64,000 nt of DNA from Actinomadura mexicana (GTDB taxonomy: Bacteria > Actinomycetota > Actinomycetes > Streptosporangiales > Streptosporangiaceae), in NCBI RefSeq assembly GCF_900188105.1, contig NZ_FZNP01000001.1, positions 1 through 64,000 on the forward strand. The letters run 5' to 3'. The notes beneath the pieces are model-generated. The model made no database searches. It worked only from the letters and a program-made list of their open reading frames with translations, and was not told the DNA's origin. Positions 1 through 9,169 of this stretch are shown in pieces (positions within the stretch are counted from its first letter, which is position 1; every line of letters starts with the position of its first letter). The translations under genes were made by a program, and so were the position numbers.

Positions 1-96
1 GCGGTCGCGAGGGTGTTCAGGTTGTTCGTCACACAACGATCTTGGACGCCCTCGCTTCATGTCCGCAGGCAACCCCTTGGAATCAATCATCTAGAC

Positions 97-133
97 GGAA
101 CTCCTCGCGCCGATCCGAACGTCGCGGAGTTCC
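97..133. promoter_or_regulatory. Inverted repeat upstream of the DUF1360 gene
   Basis: GGAACTCC (97-104) and GGAGTTCC (126-133) form an 8-bp inverted repeat about 60 bp before the first gene. The left arm followed by CGTC near 120 also loosely resembles an ECF-sigma promoter (GGAAC, about 18-bp spacer, CGTC). Either reading is tentative. The first 191 bases otherwise show no convincing gene. Confidence 0.3.
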
Positions 134-191
134 GGGCGCCCGCCGAGGGCGAACAGTCCTGCCTCCCCGTCCCCCGAGAGAAGGAGAGCCC

Positions 192-701
192 ATGAACGCG
201 GTCGTCGACACCGCGCGCAGGCAGAAGGAGGAGTACGCCGCCGGGGAGGACCGACCGCTCGGCTCGTATCTCGGCACGCTCGCCGTCTACGCCCTCACCA
301 CGGGGACGCTGGCGCTGCTCGGCCGCCGCCTCCGCGACCGCACCCCGGCGATCGGCCTCGCCGACCTGGCGCTGATGACGGTCACGACGCACAAGGCGTC
401 CCGGCTGATCACGAAGGACCCGGTGACGAGTCCGCTGCGCGCCCCGTTCACCCGCTACTCGGGGACGGCCGGCCCGGCCGAGCTGTCGGAGGAGGTGCGC
501 GGCAAAGGCGTCCGGCATGCCGTCGGCGAGCTGCTCACCTGCCCCTTCTGCACCTCCCAGTGGGTCGCGACGGCCTACGCGGCGGGCCTGGTGTTCGCCC
601 CGGACGCGACCCGGCTCGCCGGCGCCACGATGACCGCGGTCGCCGGCTCGGACTGGCTGCAGCTCGCCTACGCGCGGCTCCAGAAGTCCGCAGAAGGCTG
701 A
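192..701 (+). CDS. DUF1360 domain membrane-associated protein
   Basis: A 169-aa protein of the DUF1360 family, whose biochemical function is not established. The start is ATG 192, preceded by the strong Shine-Dalgarno GAAGGAG; longer upstream reading frames lack one. A hydrophobic stretch lies near residues 26-44. The family signature follows: a THKASRLITKD segment (67-77) and a CPFC pair (117-120) before a second hydrophobic segment. The two cysteines could bind metal or form a disulfide, but that is inference. Firmicute homologues are often sporulation-associated; nothing here confirms that role. The next gene begins 48 bp downstream on the same strand. Confidence 0.8.
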   Translation: MNAVVDTARRQKEEYAAGEDRPLGSYLGTLAVYALTTGTLALLGRRLRDRTPAIGLADLALMTVTTHKASRLITKDPVTSPLRAPFTRYSGTAGPAELSEEVRGKGVRHAVGELLTCPFCTSQWVATAYAAGLVFAPDATRLAGATMTAVAGSDWLQLAYARLQKSAEG

Positions 702-749
702 CGCCCCAAGCACCACGTTTGTCATAGATTCGGGGGGTACGGCGAACCC

Positions 750-1850
750 ATGGATCTGGCATTCCTCAGAACGCTGTACCAGAGGCCGGGACCGTACGCG
801 TCTGTGTACGCCGACCTGACCCGTACCACCGAGGACGCCGCCAAGGCCGCGGAGCTGCGGTGGCGGGCGCTGCGCTCGGAGCTGGAGGCCCGGGACACGC
901 CGGACGCCACGCTCCGCGCGATCGAGGAGACCGTCCGGGACGACATGGCGCTGCGCCGCTCCGAAGGCATCGTGATCTTCGCGGCGGACGGCGAGGTGGT
1001 GCACAGCGAGCGGCTCCCGGGCCCGCCCCGCAGCACGCGCGCCACCCTCGCCCCGCTCCCCGACGTCCTGCCCTACCTCGTCGAGCGCGGCGAGAGATTC
1101 CCGCATCTGCTCGCGGTCGTCGACCGGCGCGGCGGCGCGATCGACTGCGTCACCGCCGACGGGAGGCGCGAGCGCATCGAGGTGGACGGGGACGAGGACT
1201 ACCCCATCCGCAAGGTCAAGGCGGGTGACTGGAACCAGTCCCGTTTCCAGCGCTCCGCGGAGAACGTCTGGAAGGTCAACGCCAAGAAGGTCGCCCACGA
1301 GATCGACAGGGCCGCGGAGCGCTGCGGCGCCGAGGCCGTCGTGATCGCAGGTGACGTCCGCGCCCGGACGGCCGTCCTGGAGGAGGTCTCGGAGCACGTC
1401 CTGGAGCACACCGTCGAGGCCGACAAGAACACCACGGTCGACGACCCGGACCTCGACGCCGAGCTGCGCCGCCTGCTGCGGCTGAAGTCCACCGAGCGCA
1501 TCATGACGGTGGCGGAGCGCTTCGACCGGGAACTCGCCAACGGGCAGCGCGCCGTCTCCGGACTGGACGCGACGACGGAGGCCGTGCGCCAGGCCCGGGT
1601 GGAGACGCTCCTGCTGGCGGACGAACCGGACTCGCGGGCCCGGCTGTGGGTCGGCCCCGACCCGTCCCAGATCGCCACCACCGCCGAGGAGCTGCGCGAG
1701 GAGTTCGGCGTGGCCGACCCCCGCGAGGACCGCGCCGACGCCGCGCTGGTGAGAGCGGCCGCCGCGACCGACGGCGAACTGGTCGTCCTGCCCTCGGACG
1801 GCCCGGCCCCGACCCTGCACGTGGGCGCCGTCCTGCGCTTCACCGCCTGA
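750..1850 (+). CDS. Vms1/Ankzf1-like (baeRF family) peptidyl-tRNA hydrolase homologue
   Basis: A 366-aa protein resembling the bacterial archaeo-eukaryotic release-factor (baeRF) group, whose relatives Vms1/ANKZF1 cleave peptidyl-tRNA on stalled ribosomes. Visible signs are an eRF1-like central part (about 110-250) and the WNQSRFQRSAEN segment at 161-172, which occupies the place of the catalytic GGQ-type loop and keeps glutamines but not GGQ. The C-terminal third (about 255-366) is an L7Ae-like fold with a final VGAVLRF strand. The upstream GGGGGTACG before ATG 750 is a weak ribosome site. A role in ribosome rescue or ribosome-associated quality control is inferred from the family; hydrolase activity is not shown by sequence alone. 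Confidence 0.7.
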   Translation: MDLAFLRTLYQRPGPYASVYADLTRTTEDAAKAAELRWRALRSELEARDTPDATLRAIEETVRDDMALRRSEGIVIFAADGEVVHSERLPGPPRSTRATLAPLPDVLPYLVERGERFPHLLAVVDRRGGAIDCVTADGRRERIEVDGDEDYPIRKVKAGDWNQSRFQRSAENVWKVNAKKVAHEIDRAAERCGAEAVVIAGDVRARTAVLEEVSEHVLEHTVEADKNTTVDDPDLDAELRRLLRLKSTERIMTVAERFDRELANGQRAVSGLDATTEAVRQARVETLLLADEPDSRARLWVGPDPSQIATTAEELREEFGVADPREDRADAALVRAAAATDGELVVLPSDGPAPTLHVGAVLRFTA

Positions 1851-1860
1851 AAAACGAGAA

Positions 1861-1886
1861 GGAGTGGCGCTCTCGGCGACCACTCC
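1861..1886. terminator. Hairpin between convergent gene and tRNA-Ala
   Basis: GGAGTGG (1861-1867) pairs with CCACTCC (1880-1886) across a 12-nt loop. It lies between the stop of the baeRF-like gene and the 3' end of the convergent tRNA-Ala, so it could end transcription from both sides. There is no T-run. Confidence 0.45.
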
Positions 1887-1897
1887 CGAATCGTTTG

Positions 1898-1970
1898 TGG
1901 AGCTATGGGGATTCGAACCCCAGACCTCCTCCATGCCATGGAGGCGCGCTACCAACTGCGCCATAGCCCC
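1898..1970 (-). tRNA. tRNA-Ala (GGC anticodon), copy 1
   Basis: A 73-nt cloverleaf on the minus strand. The acceptor arms GGGGCTA/TAGCTCC pair with a G3-U70 wobble, the main alanine identity element, followed by discriminator A. The anticodon stem CCTCC/GGAGG closes the loop ATGGCAT, giving anticodon GGC. The T-arm contains GGTTCGAATCC. CCA is not encoded. The sequence is identical to the copy at 2866-2938. Confidence 0.97.
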
Positions 1971-2052
1971 TCGCGAGGAAAAGCTTAGTGCACGTTGGGA
2001 GCGGTTGGGACGCGCGGGCCGCGGAGGGTCGCCCCTCCGCGGCCGGCGCGGG

Positions 2053-2448
2053 TCAGGGCTTCTTCGAGGTGTAGACGTACCAGTGGTCGTTGACCGTCGG
2101 AACGTGGACGGTGAGGCTTCTGAGCCACTCGACCGAGCCGAGGGACTTGTCGCTCTCGACCTTCTTGCCGTTCTCGTCGGTGTACTCGGTGTGGACCTCG
2201 TTGGTGTACTGGTCCTTCTGGTCCCTCTGCTGCCGCGCGATGGAGCACAGGGTCCGGCCGAGGTCGGGCTGGTTCGGGAGCAGCTTGAAGGAGGACAGCA
2301 CGTCGAGCGCCTTGGCGCAGTCGTCGACCTGGTAGGCCTCCGAGTCGGGCGGCGGAGCGGCCTGCGCGGGAGCGGTCGCCGCCGTGACGGACGCCCCGGC
2401 GACCGCTGCGGCCAGCAGCATCCTCTTCCCGGTGAACCGGCTTCTCAT
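2053..2448 (-). CDS. Small secreted protein of unknown function
   Basis: A 131-aa protein starting at ATG 2448, preceded by a GAGG 8 nt upstream; longer in-frame starts up to 2508 exist but would put charged residues before the signal. The N-terminus MRSRFTGKR, a hydrophobic run (about 10-25) and an AQA-A cleavage site near residue 29 form a Sec signal peptide. The mature part of about 100 aa is hydrophilic, with two cysteines (in DDCAK and TLCS) that could make one disulfide, and ends in WYVYTSKKP. I do not recognise the family. It lies between two identical tRNA-Ala genes. Confidence 0.65.
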   Translation of the reverse strand: MRSRFTGKRMLLAAAVAGASVTAATAPAQAAPPPDSEAYQVDDCAKALDVLSSFKLLPNQPDLGRTLCSIARQQRDQKDQYTNEVHTEYTDENGKKVESDKSLGSVEWLRSLTVHVPTVNDHWYVYTSKKP

Positions 2449-2755
2449 GGGGTCTGCCCTCATCTCGATCATGCATCGCCACGTAGGGGCTTCCCGCATG
2501 ATCAACAAGGTGAAGCGCGGAAGGAGGAAAGGCAGCCGCCGTCATGGTGAAGCCTTTGCGGTCAGCCCCACCCGAGGCGGTCGACGACCTCGTAACCCCG
2601 CTGCCCGCCGTACGCCGATCCACACCCGAGCCCCGCACATGACCAGAAACCCGAGCCAAGGCGGAGGCAAGGGGCAAAGCCCCCAAAAGCAGGCAAGCCC
2701 CCACACCAAGCACCACCGACCCGCAGATGATCAGAAGGCCGAGCCGGGAGGGGGC
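2449..2755. other. Non-coding stretch upstream of the secreted-protein gene
   Basis: This stretch carries the promoter region of the small secreted protein on the minus strand. I see no gene, tRNA or clear regulatory palindrome in it. Open frames crossing it have atypical composition and no ribosome-binding sites. Confidence 0.5.
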
Positions 2756-2801
2756 GTGGGGGCGGAGCCCCCACATCGGGGGTCTGGGGGTCGCCCCCCA
2801 G
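2756..2801. repeat. Twin GC hairpins, dispersed intergenic repeat family
   Basis: Two adjacent hairpins: GTGGGGGC/GCCCCCAC (2756-2763 and 2767-2774) and CTGGGGG/CCCCCAG with a TCGC loop (2784-2801). The second is nearly identical to the two hairpins at 27187-27206 and 27237-27256, so this is a dispersed intergenic element. It may act as a transcription barrier or as mRNA 3'-end protection. Confidence 0.6.
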
Positions 2802-2815
2802 GTAGACATGAAGAA

Positions 2816-2853
2816 GGAGTACCGGCCCACGCTTTCCGTGGGCACGGTACTCC
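2816..2853. terminator. Strong hairpin downstream of tRNA-Ala copy 2
   Basis: GGAGTACC pairs with GGTACTCC, with an inner GCCCACG/CGTGGGC stem. It lies 12 bp beyond the 3' end of the minus-strand tRNA-Ala and fits a factor-independent terminator or a processing structure. No T-run follows, as is common in high-GC actinomycetes. Confidence 0.65.
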
Positions 2854-2865
2854 CAACTCCGTTCG

Positions 2866-2938
2866 TGGAGCTATGGGGATTCGAACCCCAGACCTCCTCC
2901 ATGCCATGGAGGCGCGCTACCAACTGCGCCATAGCCCC
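2866..2938 (-). tRNA. tRNA-Ala (GGC anticodon), copy 2
   Basis: A 73-nt gene identical over its whole length to the copy at 1898-1970: acceptor GGGGCTA/TAGCTCC with the G3-U70 wobble, anticodon GGC in loop ATGGCAT, discriminator A, no encoded CCA. The flanks of the two copies differ apart from a few bases next to the 3' end, consistent with a gene duplication that has kept only the tRNA. Confidence 0.97.
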
Positions 2939-3015
2939 GCCGCCGCATGGACGTTCATCCCGCGGCGCCCCGCCAGTGTATAGGACGGCCGGGGCTGGTC
3001 TCGAATCGTTTGGGG

Positions 3016-3678
3016 TCAGGCGCCGGCGTCGGGGCGGTCGTCGCTGAGGACGGGTTCGGGGAGGGTGCCGGCGTTGTGCTCGGCGAGGCGCCAGCCGCCG
3101 TTCCGCATCTCGGTGATGACGGACCAGCAGCAGTTGGACAGGCCGCCGAGCCGTTCCCAGGTCTCCTCGGGGAGGCCGAGGAGGTGGGACATGCCGAGGC
3201 GGAGCGCGGCGCCGTGGGAGGCGACGACGAGCTGGCCGGTGGGCGGCAGGTCGTCGAGGGCGCGTTCGAGCGCGGCGCCGACCCGCTTGGCGACCTGGGC
3301 GCTGGTCTCGCCGCCGGGCGGCTGCCAGGCGGCGTGCTCGGCGGGGTAGCGCTCGCGGATCTCGTGGGAGGTGAGGCCCTCCCAGGCGCCGCCGTCGCGT
3401 TCGATGAGGTCCCGGTCGTAGCGGACGGGCAGCCCGGTGATCTCGGCGAGGGCCTGGGCGGTGTCGGCGGCGCGGCGCAGCGGCGAGGAGAGCAGCGCGG
3501 TGGGGCGGAGGCCGGCGAGGAGCCGGGCGGCGCGCTGGGCCTGGGCGACGCCCGTCTCGTCGAGAGGGATGTCGGTCTTGCCCTGGAAGCGACGCTCGAC
3601 GTTCCACGAGGTCTGGCCGTGCCGCCAGAGGACGAGGCGGCGTCTGCCCGGTTCTCGGGCCGGGCGGGCGTCACTCAC
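3016..3678 (-). CDS. Histidine phosphatase family protein (GpgP-like position)
   Basis: A 220-aa member of the phosphoglycerate-mutase-like histidine phosphatases. The phosphorylated His lies in LWRHGQT (RHG at 19-21), the arginine in SSPLRRAADTA, and the second catalytic His in VASHGAALR near residue 153. Its start overlaps the end of rsfS by 8 nt, so the two are probably translationally coupled. In mycobacteria the gene in the same place after nadD and rsfS is gpgP, a glucosyl-3-phosphoglycerate phosphatase of methylglucose lipopolysaccharide synthesis. That substrate is possible here but rests on position only; other small phosphoesters fit as well. Confidence 0.85.
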   Translation of the reverse strand: MSDARPAREPGRRRLVLWRHGQTSWNVERRFQGKTDIPLDETGVAQAQRAARLLAGLRPTALLSSPLRRAADTAQALAEITGLPVRYDRDLIERDGGAWEGLTSHEIRERYPAEHAAWQPPGGETSAQVAKRVGAALERALDDLPPTGQLVVASHGAALRLGMSHLLGLPEETWERLGGLSNCCWSVITEMRNGGWRLAEHNAGTLPEPVLSDDRPDAGA

Positions 3679-4084
3679 TCGGGCTCCCGACGGCGCGGGC
3701 GCGCTGGGCCTGGTGGGCGGTGACGCTCTCCGGCATGTCGATGAGGGGGCAGTCTTTCCAGAGCCGTTCGAGGGCGTAGAACATGCGGTCCTCCTCGTGC
3801 TGGATGTGCACGATGATGTCCGCGTAGTCCAGCAGGACCCAGCGGCCCTCGCGCTCGCCCTCGCGGCGGACGGGCTTGGCCTCCGCCTCCTCGCGCAGGC
3901 GCTTCTCGACCTCGTCCACGATGGCGCGGACCTGGCGGTCGTTGGGGGCCGAGCAGAGCAGGAACGCGTCGGTGATGACGAGCTGCTCGCTCACGTCGTA
4001 GGCAAGAATGTCGTCGGCCAGCTTGTCGCCCGCCGCCTCGGCGGCGATCCGGACGAGCTGCGCCGCCCTCTCGGATGCGGTCAC
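3671..4084 (-). CDS. rsfS: Ribosome silencing factor RsfS
   Basis: A 137-aa protein of the RsfS (Iojap/DUF143) family. It binds ribosomal protein L14 (uL14) on the large subunit and blocks subunit joining when nutrients are short. The family core is visible: KLADDILAYDVSE, LVITDAFLLCSAPNDRQVRAI and the closing WVLLDYADIIVHI-type segment. About 15 extra residues at the C-terminus overlap the next gene by 8 nt. It sits in the usual nadD-rsfS-phosphatase order, with 144 bp separating it from nadD. Confidence 0.95.
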   Translation of the reverse strand: MTASERAAQLVRIAAEAAGDKLADDILAYDVSEQLVITDAFLLCSAPNDRQVRAIVDEVEKRLREEAEAKPVRREGEREGRWVLLDYADIIVHIQHEEDRMFYALERLWKDCPLIDMPESVTAHQAQRARAVGSPSE

Positions 4085-4228
4085 GGTGCGCTCGCGATCC
4101 TCCCTGTAGGGGTCGTCTCCGCTCCCACCTTCTCACGTGCGGCGGACGATCGACCTCTTTGTTGTTGTTCGACCGCAATGGCGGATGCGGCCCCGGTCTC
4201 CGTCCAGAATATGTGGCCGGGGCGCCCG

Positions 4229-4828
4229 TCAGGCGGCACCGCGGTAGAGGCTCCGCTTGTTGATGTACTGGACGATCCCGTCCGGGACGAGATACCAGAT
4301 GGGTTCGCCGCTGGCGACCCGTTCCCGGCACTCGGTGGAGGAGATCGACAGGGCGGGCACCTCCATGAGGGAGACGCGCCCGTCGGGCAGCCCGGGGTCG
4401 GCGAGCCGGTGGCCGGGGCGGGTGACACCGACGAAGTGCGCGAGTTCGAACAGCTCGTCGGTGTCGTGCCAGGTGAGCATCTTCTCCAGCGCGTCAGCGC
4501 CGGTGATGAAGAACAGGTCGGTGTCCGGGCCCTGGATCTCGCGCATGTCTCGGAGCGTGTCGACGGTGTAGGTGGCGCCGGGCCGGTCGATGTCGACGCG
4601 GCTGACGGAGAAGCGCGGGTTGGACGCGGTGGCGATGACGGCCATGAGGTAGCGGTCCTCGGCGGCGGCGACCTTGGCTCCCTCCTTGTGGGCCGAGATG
4701 CCGGTGGGCACGAACACGACCTCGTCCAGGGAGTAGAAGTGCGCGACCTCGCTGGCGGCCACGAGGTGCCCGTGGTGGATCGGGTCGAACGTGCCGCCCA
4801 TGATCCCCATGCGCCGCTTTTGCGTCAT
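4229..4828 (-). CDS. nadD: Nicotinate-nucleotide adenylyltransferase NadD
   Basis: A 199-aa enzyme that adenylates nicotinate mononucleotide to deamido-NAD, an essential step of NAD synthesis. The nucleotidyltransferase signature [11 protein letters not shown] is at residues 11-21, and the second motif, [11 protein letters not shown], lies near residue 160. The chosen start is ATG 4828 (MTQKRRMG); ATG 4810 is an alternative, and neither has a strong Shine-Dalgarno. The frame stays open far upstream, but that part overlaps paaK and the M48 protease gene and is not coding. The order nadD-rsfS is conserved in actinobacteria. Confidence 0.95.
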   Translation of the reverse strand: MTQKRRMGIMGGTFDPIHHGHLVAASEVAHFYSLDEVVFVPTGISAHKEGAKVAAAEDRYLMAVIATASNPRFSVSRVDIDRPGATYTVDTLRDMREIQGPDTDLFFITGADALEKMLTWHDTDELFELAHFVGVTRPGHRLADPGLPDGRVSLMEVPALSISSTECRERVASGEPIWYLVPDGIVQYINKRSLYRGAA

Positions 4829-4881
4829 AGCGACGACAATAACCAGCCGGTCGGCGTCCGGAACGTCCGGCCCCCGGCGGC

Positions 4882-6168
4882 TCAGGCCAGGCCGGGCAGC
4901 GGCGGGTCGCCGTCCTCCCAGGTCACGACGCGGACGGCCTTGCCCACCTCCACCCTCGGCACGGTGCCCTCGGGCAGGACCGCGACCTCGGCGGTGAGGC
5001 CGAGCGTCTCGTACAGGGCGTGGACGAGGGCGGTCCTCGGATCGCCGGAGAGCGCCTCGCAGGCGACGAGGAGCCGCGCGGTGGGGCTGCGCCGGTCCAC
5101 GACGAGCTGGTAATGCGGCCGGACGAGCCCGGAGCCGAGCAGGACCCGCTCGACCTCGCTCGGGTACACGTTCACGCCCCGGACGACGATCATGTCGTCG
5201 GCGCGGCCGAGGATCTTGCTCATCCGCACCAGGGTCCGTCCGCAGGCGCATTCGCCGCGGGTGAGGGACGCGATGTCGCCCGTCCGGTAGCGCAGCAGCG
5301 GCAGCGCCTGCTTGGTGGGGGTGGTGAAGACGAGTTCGCCGGGCGTGCCGTCCTCGACGGGCACGCCGGCGGCGGGATCGACGGCCTCGACGATGAAGTG
5401 GTCCTCGTTGACGTGCAGGCCGTCCTGCTCCAGGCACTCGGTGGCCACCCCGGGCCCGATGATCTCCGACAGCCCGTAGACGTCCATCGCCTTGATCGGC
5501 AGGACGTCCTCGATGGCCGTACGCAGTTCCTCCGACCACGGCTCGGCGCCGAAAAGCCCTGCCGTGAGCGACGTCGCGTCGATCCCGGCCTCGGCGACGG
5601 CCTCCCCCAGCCGCAGCGCGTACGCGGGGGTGCAGGTGAGGATGTCGGGGCGGAGGTCGGCGATCATGCGCACCTGCCGGTCGGTCATGCCGCCCGACAT
5701 CGGCACCACGGTCGCGCCGAGCGCCACGGCGCCCTGGTGGATGCCGATCCCGCCGGTGAACAGCCCGTACCCGTAGGCGTTGTGGACGATGCTGCCCGGT
5801 GACGCCCCGGCGCACGACAGGGACCGCGCGCACATCGCCGCCCAGAGGTCGAGGTCGGCCCTGGTGTAGGCGACGAGCGTCGGGCGCCCCCTCGTCCCGC
5901 TGGACCCGTGCACGGCGGCGACCTGGTCGCGTGGCACGGCGAGCATCCCGAACGGGTAGTGGTCCCAGAGGTCCTGCTTGGTGGTGAACGGAAGGTCCCG
6001 CAGCCCCGCGAGCGTCACGTCGGCCCCGCGCCCGACCCCGGCCTCCTTGAGCCGCCGCCCCTGCACGCCGCCGGCCGCCAGGAGCCGGTCGACCAGCCCC
6101 CACACCCGGTGCCGCTGCAGCGCGGCGCGCTCGTCGAGGGACATCGCCTCGGCCTTCGGGTCGAACAT
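4882..6168 (-). CDS. paaK: Phenylacetate-CoA ligase
   Basis: A 428-aa AMP-forming ligase that activates phenylacetate (or a related aryl acid) to its CoA thioester, the first step of aerobic phenylacetate breakdown. The start is ATG 6168, with GGGAGG 6 nt upstream; the frame extends to 6273 but without such a site. The P-loop-like [11 protein letters not shown], the [11 protein letters not shown] motif, LLRYRTGD and [13 protein letters not shown] are all typical of PaaK. No other paa catabolic genes adjoin it, so it may feed a pathway encoded elsewhere. A truncated paaX-type repressor lies about 55 kb away at 61645. M48 protease is divergent, 82 bp upstream. Confidence 0.9.
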   Translation of the reverse strand: MFDPKAEAMSLDERAALQRHRVWGLVDRLLAAGGVQGRRLKEAGVGRGADVTLAGLRDLPFTTKQDLWDHYPFGMLAVPRDQVAAVHGSSGTRGRPTLVAYTRADLDLWAAMCARSLSCAGASPGSIVHNAYGYGLFTGGIGIHQGAVALGATVVPMSGGMTDRQVRMIADLRPDILTCTPAYALRLGEAVAEAGIDATSLTAGLFGAEPWSEELRTAIEDVLPIKAMDVYGLSEIIGPGVATECLEQDGLHVNEDHFIVEAVDPAAGVPVEDGTPGELVFTTPTKQALPLLRYRTGDIASLTRGECACGRTLVRMSKILGRADDMIVVRGVNVYPSEVERVLLGSGLVRPHYQLVVDRRSPTARLLVACEALSGDPRTALVHALYETLGLTAEVAVLPEGTVPRVEVGKAVRVVTWEDGDPPLPGLA

Positions 6169-6250
6169 GGCTGCCTCCCGGGCGCGGCCAGAGCCGGACG
6201 CGGCTCCCGCTGCGGGGAACCCTGCGGCACGGTGGATCGTCGGAACTACC

Positions 6251-7294
6251 ATGCCAGACATGACGGAGAACACACCGGATCGAGCACGTACGCGGTTCCC
6301 GGGGATCAGTTCCCGGGCCTACGAACACCCGGCGGACCGTTCGGCGCTGCTGGCGCTGCGCTCGCTCTCCGGGTTCGATGTCGTGCTGCGCAAGCTGTCG
6401 GGGCTGGTCAACGAGCGGTCCCTGAGGCTGATGTTCCTCGGTGGGACGGTGCGCGTCGGCGAGGACCAGTTCCGCCACATCTACGACATGGTCCGCGATG
6501 CCTCCTACATCCTGGACATGCCGGAAGTTCCCGAGCTCTACGTGCGGCAGGACCCGACGCCGAACGCGATGGCGCTCGGGTCCGACCATCCGTTCATCGT
6601 GCTGAACACCGGACTGATCGACCTGCTGGACGAGGAGGAGCTGCGCTTCGTCGTCGGGCATGAGGTCGGGCACATCCTGTCCGGGCACGCGGTGTACCAG
6701 ACCATGATGCAGATCCTGCTGCAGCTCGGTTCGCGGCTGGCGTGGCTGCCGCTCGGCAACGTCGGGATCGCGGCGATCATCATGGGGCTGCGCGAGTGGT
6801 TCCGGAAGGCGGAGCTGTCGTCGGACCGTGCCGGGCTGCTCGCCGGGCAGGACCTCGACGCCGCCAAGCGGGTGAACATGAAGCTCGCGGGCGGGACGCG
6901 GCTCGGCGAGATGAGCAGCGAGGCGTTCCTGCAGCAGGCGCGCGAGTACGACGCGGCCGGCGACGTGCGGGACGGGATGCTGAAGTTCATGAACCTGCTC
7001 GGGCAGTCGCACCCGTTCGCGGTGATCCGGTTCGCCGAGATCGAGCAGTGGGCGCACAGCGGCGAGTACGAGCGCATCCTGGCCGGGGACTACGCGCGCC
7101 GGGAGGACGACGGCAACGCGTCGGTCCGCGACGGGATCAAGGAGGCCGCCCAGTCGTACCGCGAGTCGTGGGAGCGGACGGCCGATCCGTTCGTGGGCAA
7201 GGTCCGCGACATGGCCGACGCGGCGGCGGGCGCGGCCGGCGGGCTGTTCGACCGGTTCACCCGGCGCGACAACGGGCCCACGTCCGGCAACTGA
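6251..7294 (+). CDS. M48-family zinc metalloprotease
   Basis: A 347-aa Zn-dependent peptidase of the M48 type. The zinc motif HEVGH is at residues 137-141, with the glutamate as catalytic base; the downstream [11 protein letters not shown] probably supplies the third ligand. A hydrophobic region (about 145-180) follows the motif, but there is no signal peptide and no HtpX-like set of four transmembrane helices, so it is probably membrane-associated on the cytoplasmic side. The start is ATG 6251 (MPDMTEN) or ATG 6260. It is transcribed divergently from paaK. The substrate is unknown; a stress-related quality-control role is a guess from the family. Confidence 0.85.
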   Translation: MPDMTENTPDRARTRFPGISSRAYEHPADRSALLALRSLSGFDVVLRKLSGLVNERSLRLMFLGGTVRVGEDQFRHIYDMVRDASYILDMPEVPELYVRQDPTPNAMALGSDHPFIVLNTGLIDLLDEEELRFVVGHEVGHILSGHAVYQTMMQILLQLGSRLAWLPLGNVGIAAIIMGLREWFRKAELSSDRAGLLAGQDLDAAKRVNMKLAGGTRLGEMSSEAFLQQAREYDAAGDVRDGMLKFMNLLGQSHPFAVIRFAEIEQWAHSGEYERILAGDYARREDDGNASVRDGIKEAAQSYRESWERTADPFVGKVRDMADAAAGAAGGLFDRFTRRDNGPTSGN

Positions 7295-7308
7295 CCGGGC
7301 ATCGAGCC

Positions 7309-7337
7309 GGGCCGCCGCGACACGGACGCGGCGGCCC
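7309..7337. terminator. Bidirectional terminator between M48 protease and phosphoesterase
   Basis: GGGCCGCCGCG (7309-7319) pairs perfectly with CGCGGCGGCCC (7327-7337) across a 7-nt loop. It sits in the 54-bp space between two convergent genes and can end both transcripts. Confidence 0.75.
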
Positions 7338-7348
7338 TTCGCCGTTCC

Positions 7349-9106
7349 TCAGAAGGGGGCCGGGACCAGGAGCTCGACGTTGCGGTCGGCGGCCTCGCCG
7401 CGGCGGTCCTCCTCGCGGTCCTGCCAGTCGTTGCCCGCCAGTTCGCGGGACAGCGACGCCAGCCCGACCGGGTCGGTGAGGCGGCCGCCGTGGGAGGCGG
7501 GCCCGGCGGAGTCGAGGATCGTCGCGAACACCGAGAGGGTGCCGTCGCCGTTGTCGGCCAGCTCGACGATGCGGCTCTGCTGCGGGAAGTCGATGTGCGC
7601 GGCCGTGTTGACCTCCCAGAAACCCCCGCCGCCCTTGCGCGCGTGCGGGATGACCTGGTTGCGGTGCGTGTGGCCGTTGACCCACAGGACGACGTTCGGG
7701 TAACGCAGCAGAAGCGCCTCGACTTCGTCGCCGAGGACGCGGTCGCCGCCGAGCGGGTTCTCCAGCGAGCCGATGGGGTGGTGGCTGAAAAGGACGAACA
7801 GCCGGTCCTTCACCGCGCGTTCCACGACCGAGCCGTCCGGCGCGATGGAGCGGCCGCTACCGGCCTTGAGCTGCGACTCCAGCCACGCGAACTGCTTCCG
7901 GTCGAGCGAACCCTCGGAGTAGCCGTTCGGGTTGACGGTGTCGAGGACGAGACCGCGCACGACGCCCTTGTCGAAGGCGTAGTAGGCCGTCCCGTCGCGG
8001 AGGTTGGCGGGCGTGAAACCGTGGCCGCGCAGGGACGCGGTGGTCCTGAAGTGCTCGGCGACGACCTCGGCGCGCGACAGCATGCGGCGGTTCGGGTCGG
8101 GAGTCACCGGACGGAACAGGCCCCCCGCGCCGCCCTGCTCGCGGCTGAGGCGGACGAGCCCGGCGGCGTCGCCCCCGCTCATCATGCGGGCGAGGCGCTC
8201 GGCCTGGCCGGCGTCCGCCGGGGCGCCGATCTTGATGCCGCCGGTGGCGAGGCCGGACACCAGCGGATTGACCGGCAGGTTTCCCTGGACGAGCCCGTCG
8301 TGGTTGCCGAACGCCGCCAGCCACGGCGCGGCGAGGCCGGTCGCCTGGAACGGGCGGCGCGCGGCGTCGATCAGGCCGTGCACGCGCGGGAAGCCGTACC
8401 TGGTGCTCGGGAGGTCGGCCTCGGCGCCGGGCGGCGGGCCCTCGGGGTGCCAGAACGAGCGGTCGTATGACGCCCAGTCCATGACGCCCTCGTAGCGGTT
8501 CGGGTCGCCGGAGTCGGGGCGTACGCGCCCGCCGTCGAGCAGGTCGATGATCCAGCGGAGCTCGTTGTACTGGACGTTGTCGGCGGCGTCGCCGGTGTTG
8601 ATGGTGAAGGCGAGGCCGAGCCCGGTCGCCGGTCCTCGCCCGACCCGGTTCACGGCCTGGACCATCGCCTCGGCGACCTGCGTGGACAGGATCTCCTGCG
8701 GCCGGTAGGCGCCCTCGACCGGCAGGACGTCCAGGCCGTCCTTGAGCCGGTCGACGAACTCGACGCGGGCCGGGGACTGCGCGTCGACGATGTGGACGTC
8801 GGTGAGATGGCCGAAGGCGAGGATGCCGCGGCGGGTGGCGGCCCGGCGCGTCGAGGCTGCGCCGCCGAGGTCGCGGCGCAGCAGGTGCGGCTCACCCGGA
8901 CCGGTGGTCACCTTGCGGTACCCGCCGGCGCCCGCGGCGCCGAGCAGGTAGGTCCGGTCGAGGGTGGTGCCGGCGGTGGGACCGCGCAGCGCGGGCGCCG
9001 CCGCGGCGGCGGGGCGCGCGGGGAAGGCGGCCAGTCCGGTGGTGGCGATCCCCGCGCCGAGGGCGGCGCCCTGCAGGACGCGGCGGCGGCTGTACTGACG
9101 AGTCAC
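7349..9106 (-). CDS. Tat-exported metallophosphoesterase (TIGR03767-like)
   Basis: A 585-aa exported calcineurin-like phosphoesterase. The N-terminus [12 protein letters not shown] is a twin-arginine signal, followed by a hydrophobic stretch and an Ala-rich cleavage region near residue 36. Metal-binding blocks are GHLTDVHI (about 96-103), FGNHDG, and NGHTHRNQ near the C-terminus. The length and the long insertions match the actinobacterial PPA1498/TIGR03767 family, whose substrate is unknown. The start is GTG 9106. It stands alone between the M48 gene (convergent) and proA (63 bp upstream). Phosphate scavenging outside the cell is a reasonable inference, but no Pho box is evident. Confidence 0.88.
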   Translation of the reverse strand: MTRQYSRRRVLQGAALGAGIATTGLAAFPARPAAAAAPALRGPTAGTTLDRTYLLGAAGAGGYRKVTTGPGEPHLLRRDLGGAASTRRAATRRGILAFGHLTDVHIVDAQSPARVEFVDRLKDGLDVLPVEGAYRPQEILSTQVAEAMVQAVNRVGRGPATGLGLAFTINTGDAADNVQYNELRWIIDLLDGGRVRPDSGDPNRYEGVMDWASYDRSFWHPEGPPPGAEADLPSTRYGFPRVHGLIDAARRPFQATGLAAPWLAAFGNHDGLVQGNLPVNPLVSGLATGGIKIGAPADAGQAERLARMMSGGDAAGLVRLSREQGGAGGLFRPVTPDPNRRMLSRAEVVAEHFRTTASLRGHGFTPANLRDGTAYYAFDKGVVRGLVLDTVNPNGYSEGSLDRKQFAWLESQLKAGSGRSIAPDGSVVERAVKDRLFVLFSHHPIGSLENPLGGDRVLGDEVEALLLRYPNVVLWVNGHTHRNQVIPHARKGGGGFWEVNTAAHIDFPQQSRIVELADNGDGTLSVFATILDSAGPASHGGRLTDPVGLASLSRELAGNDWQDREEDRRGEAADRNVELLVPAPF

Positions 9107-9169
9107 AATCGTGAATCAGACCACACCGCACACGTGACATCAATGGCAAAGATGTCACAAATCCGGAGC

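Noticed and set aside
87..1964. 625-codon open frame on the minus strand opposite the first two genes
   Set aside because: It is the complement of two well-supported genes and runs through the tRNA-Ala. Long antisense frames are expected at this GC content; there is no ribosome site or recognisable domain.
4829..7057. N-terminal extension of the nadD frame by over 700 codons
   Set aside because: The extension overlaps paaK and the M48 gene in other frames and has Arg/Pro/Gly-rich shadow composition. NadD homology begins at 4828.
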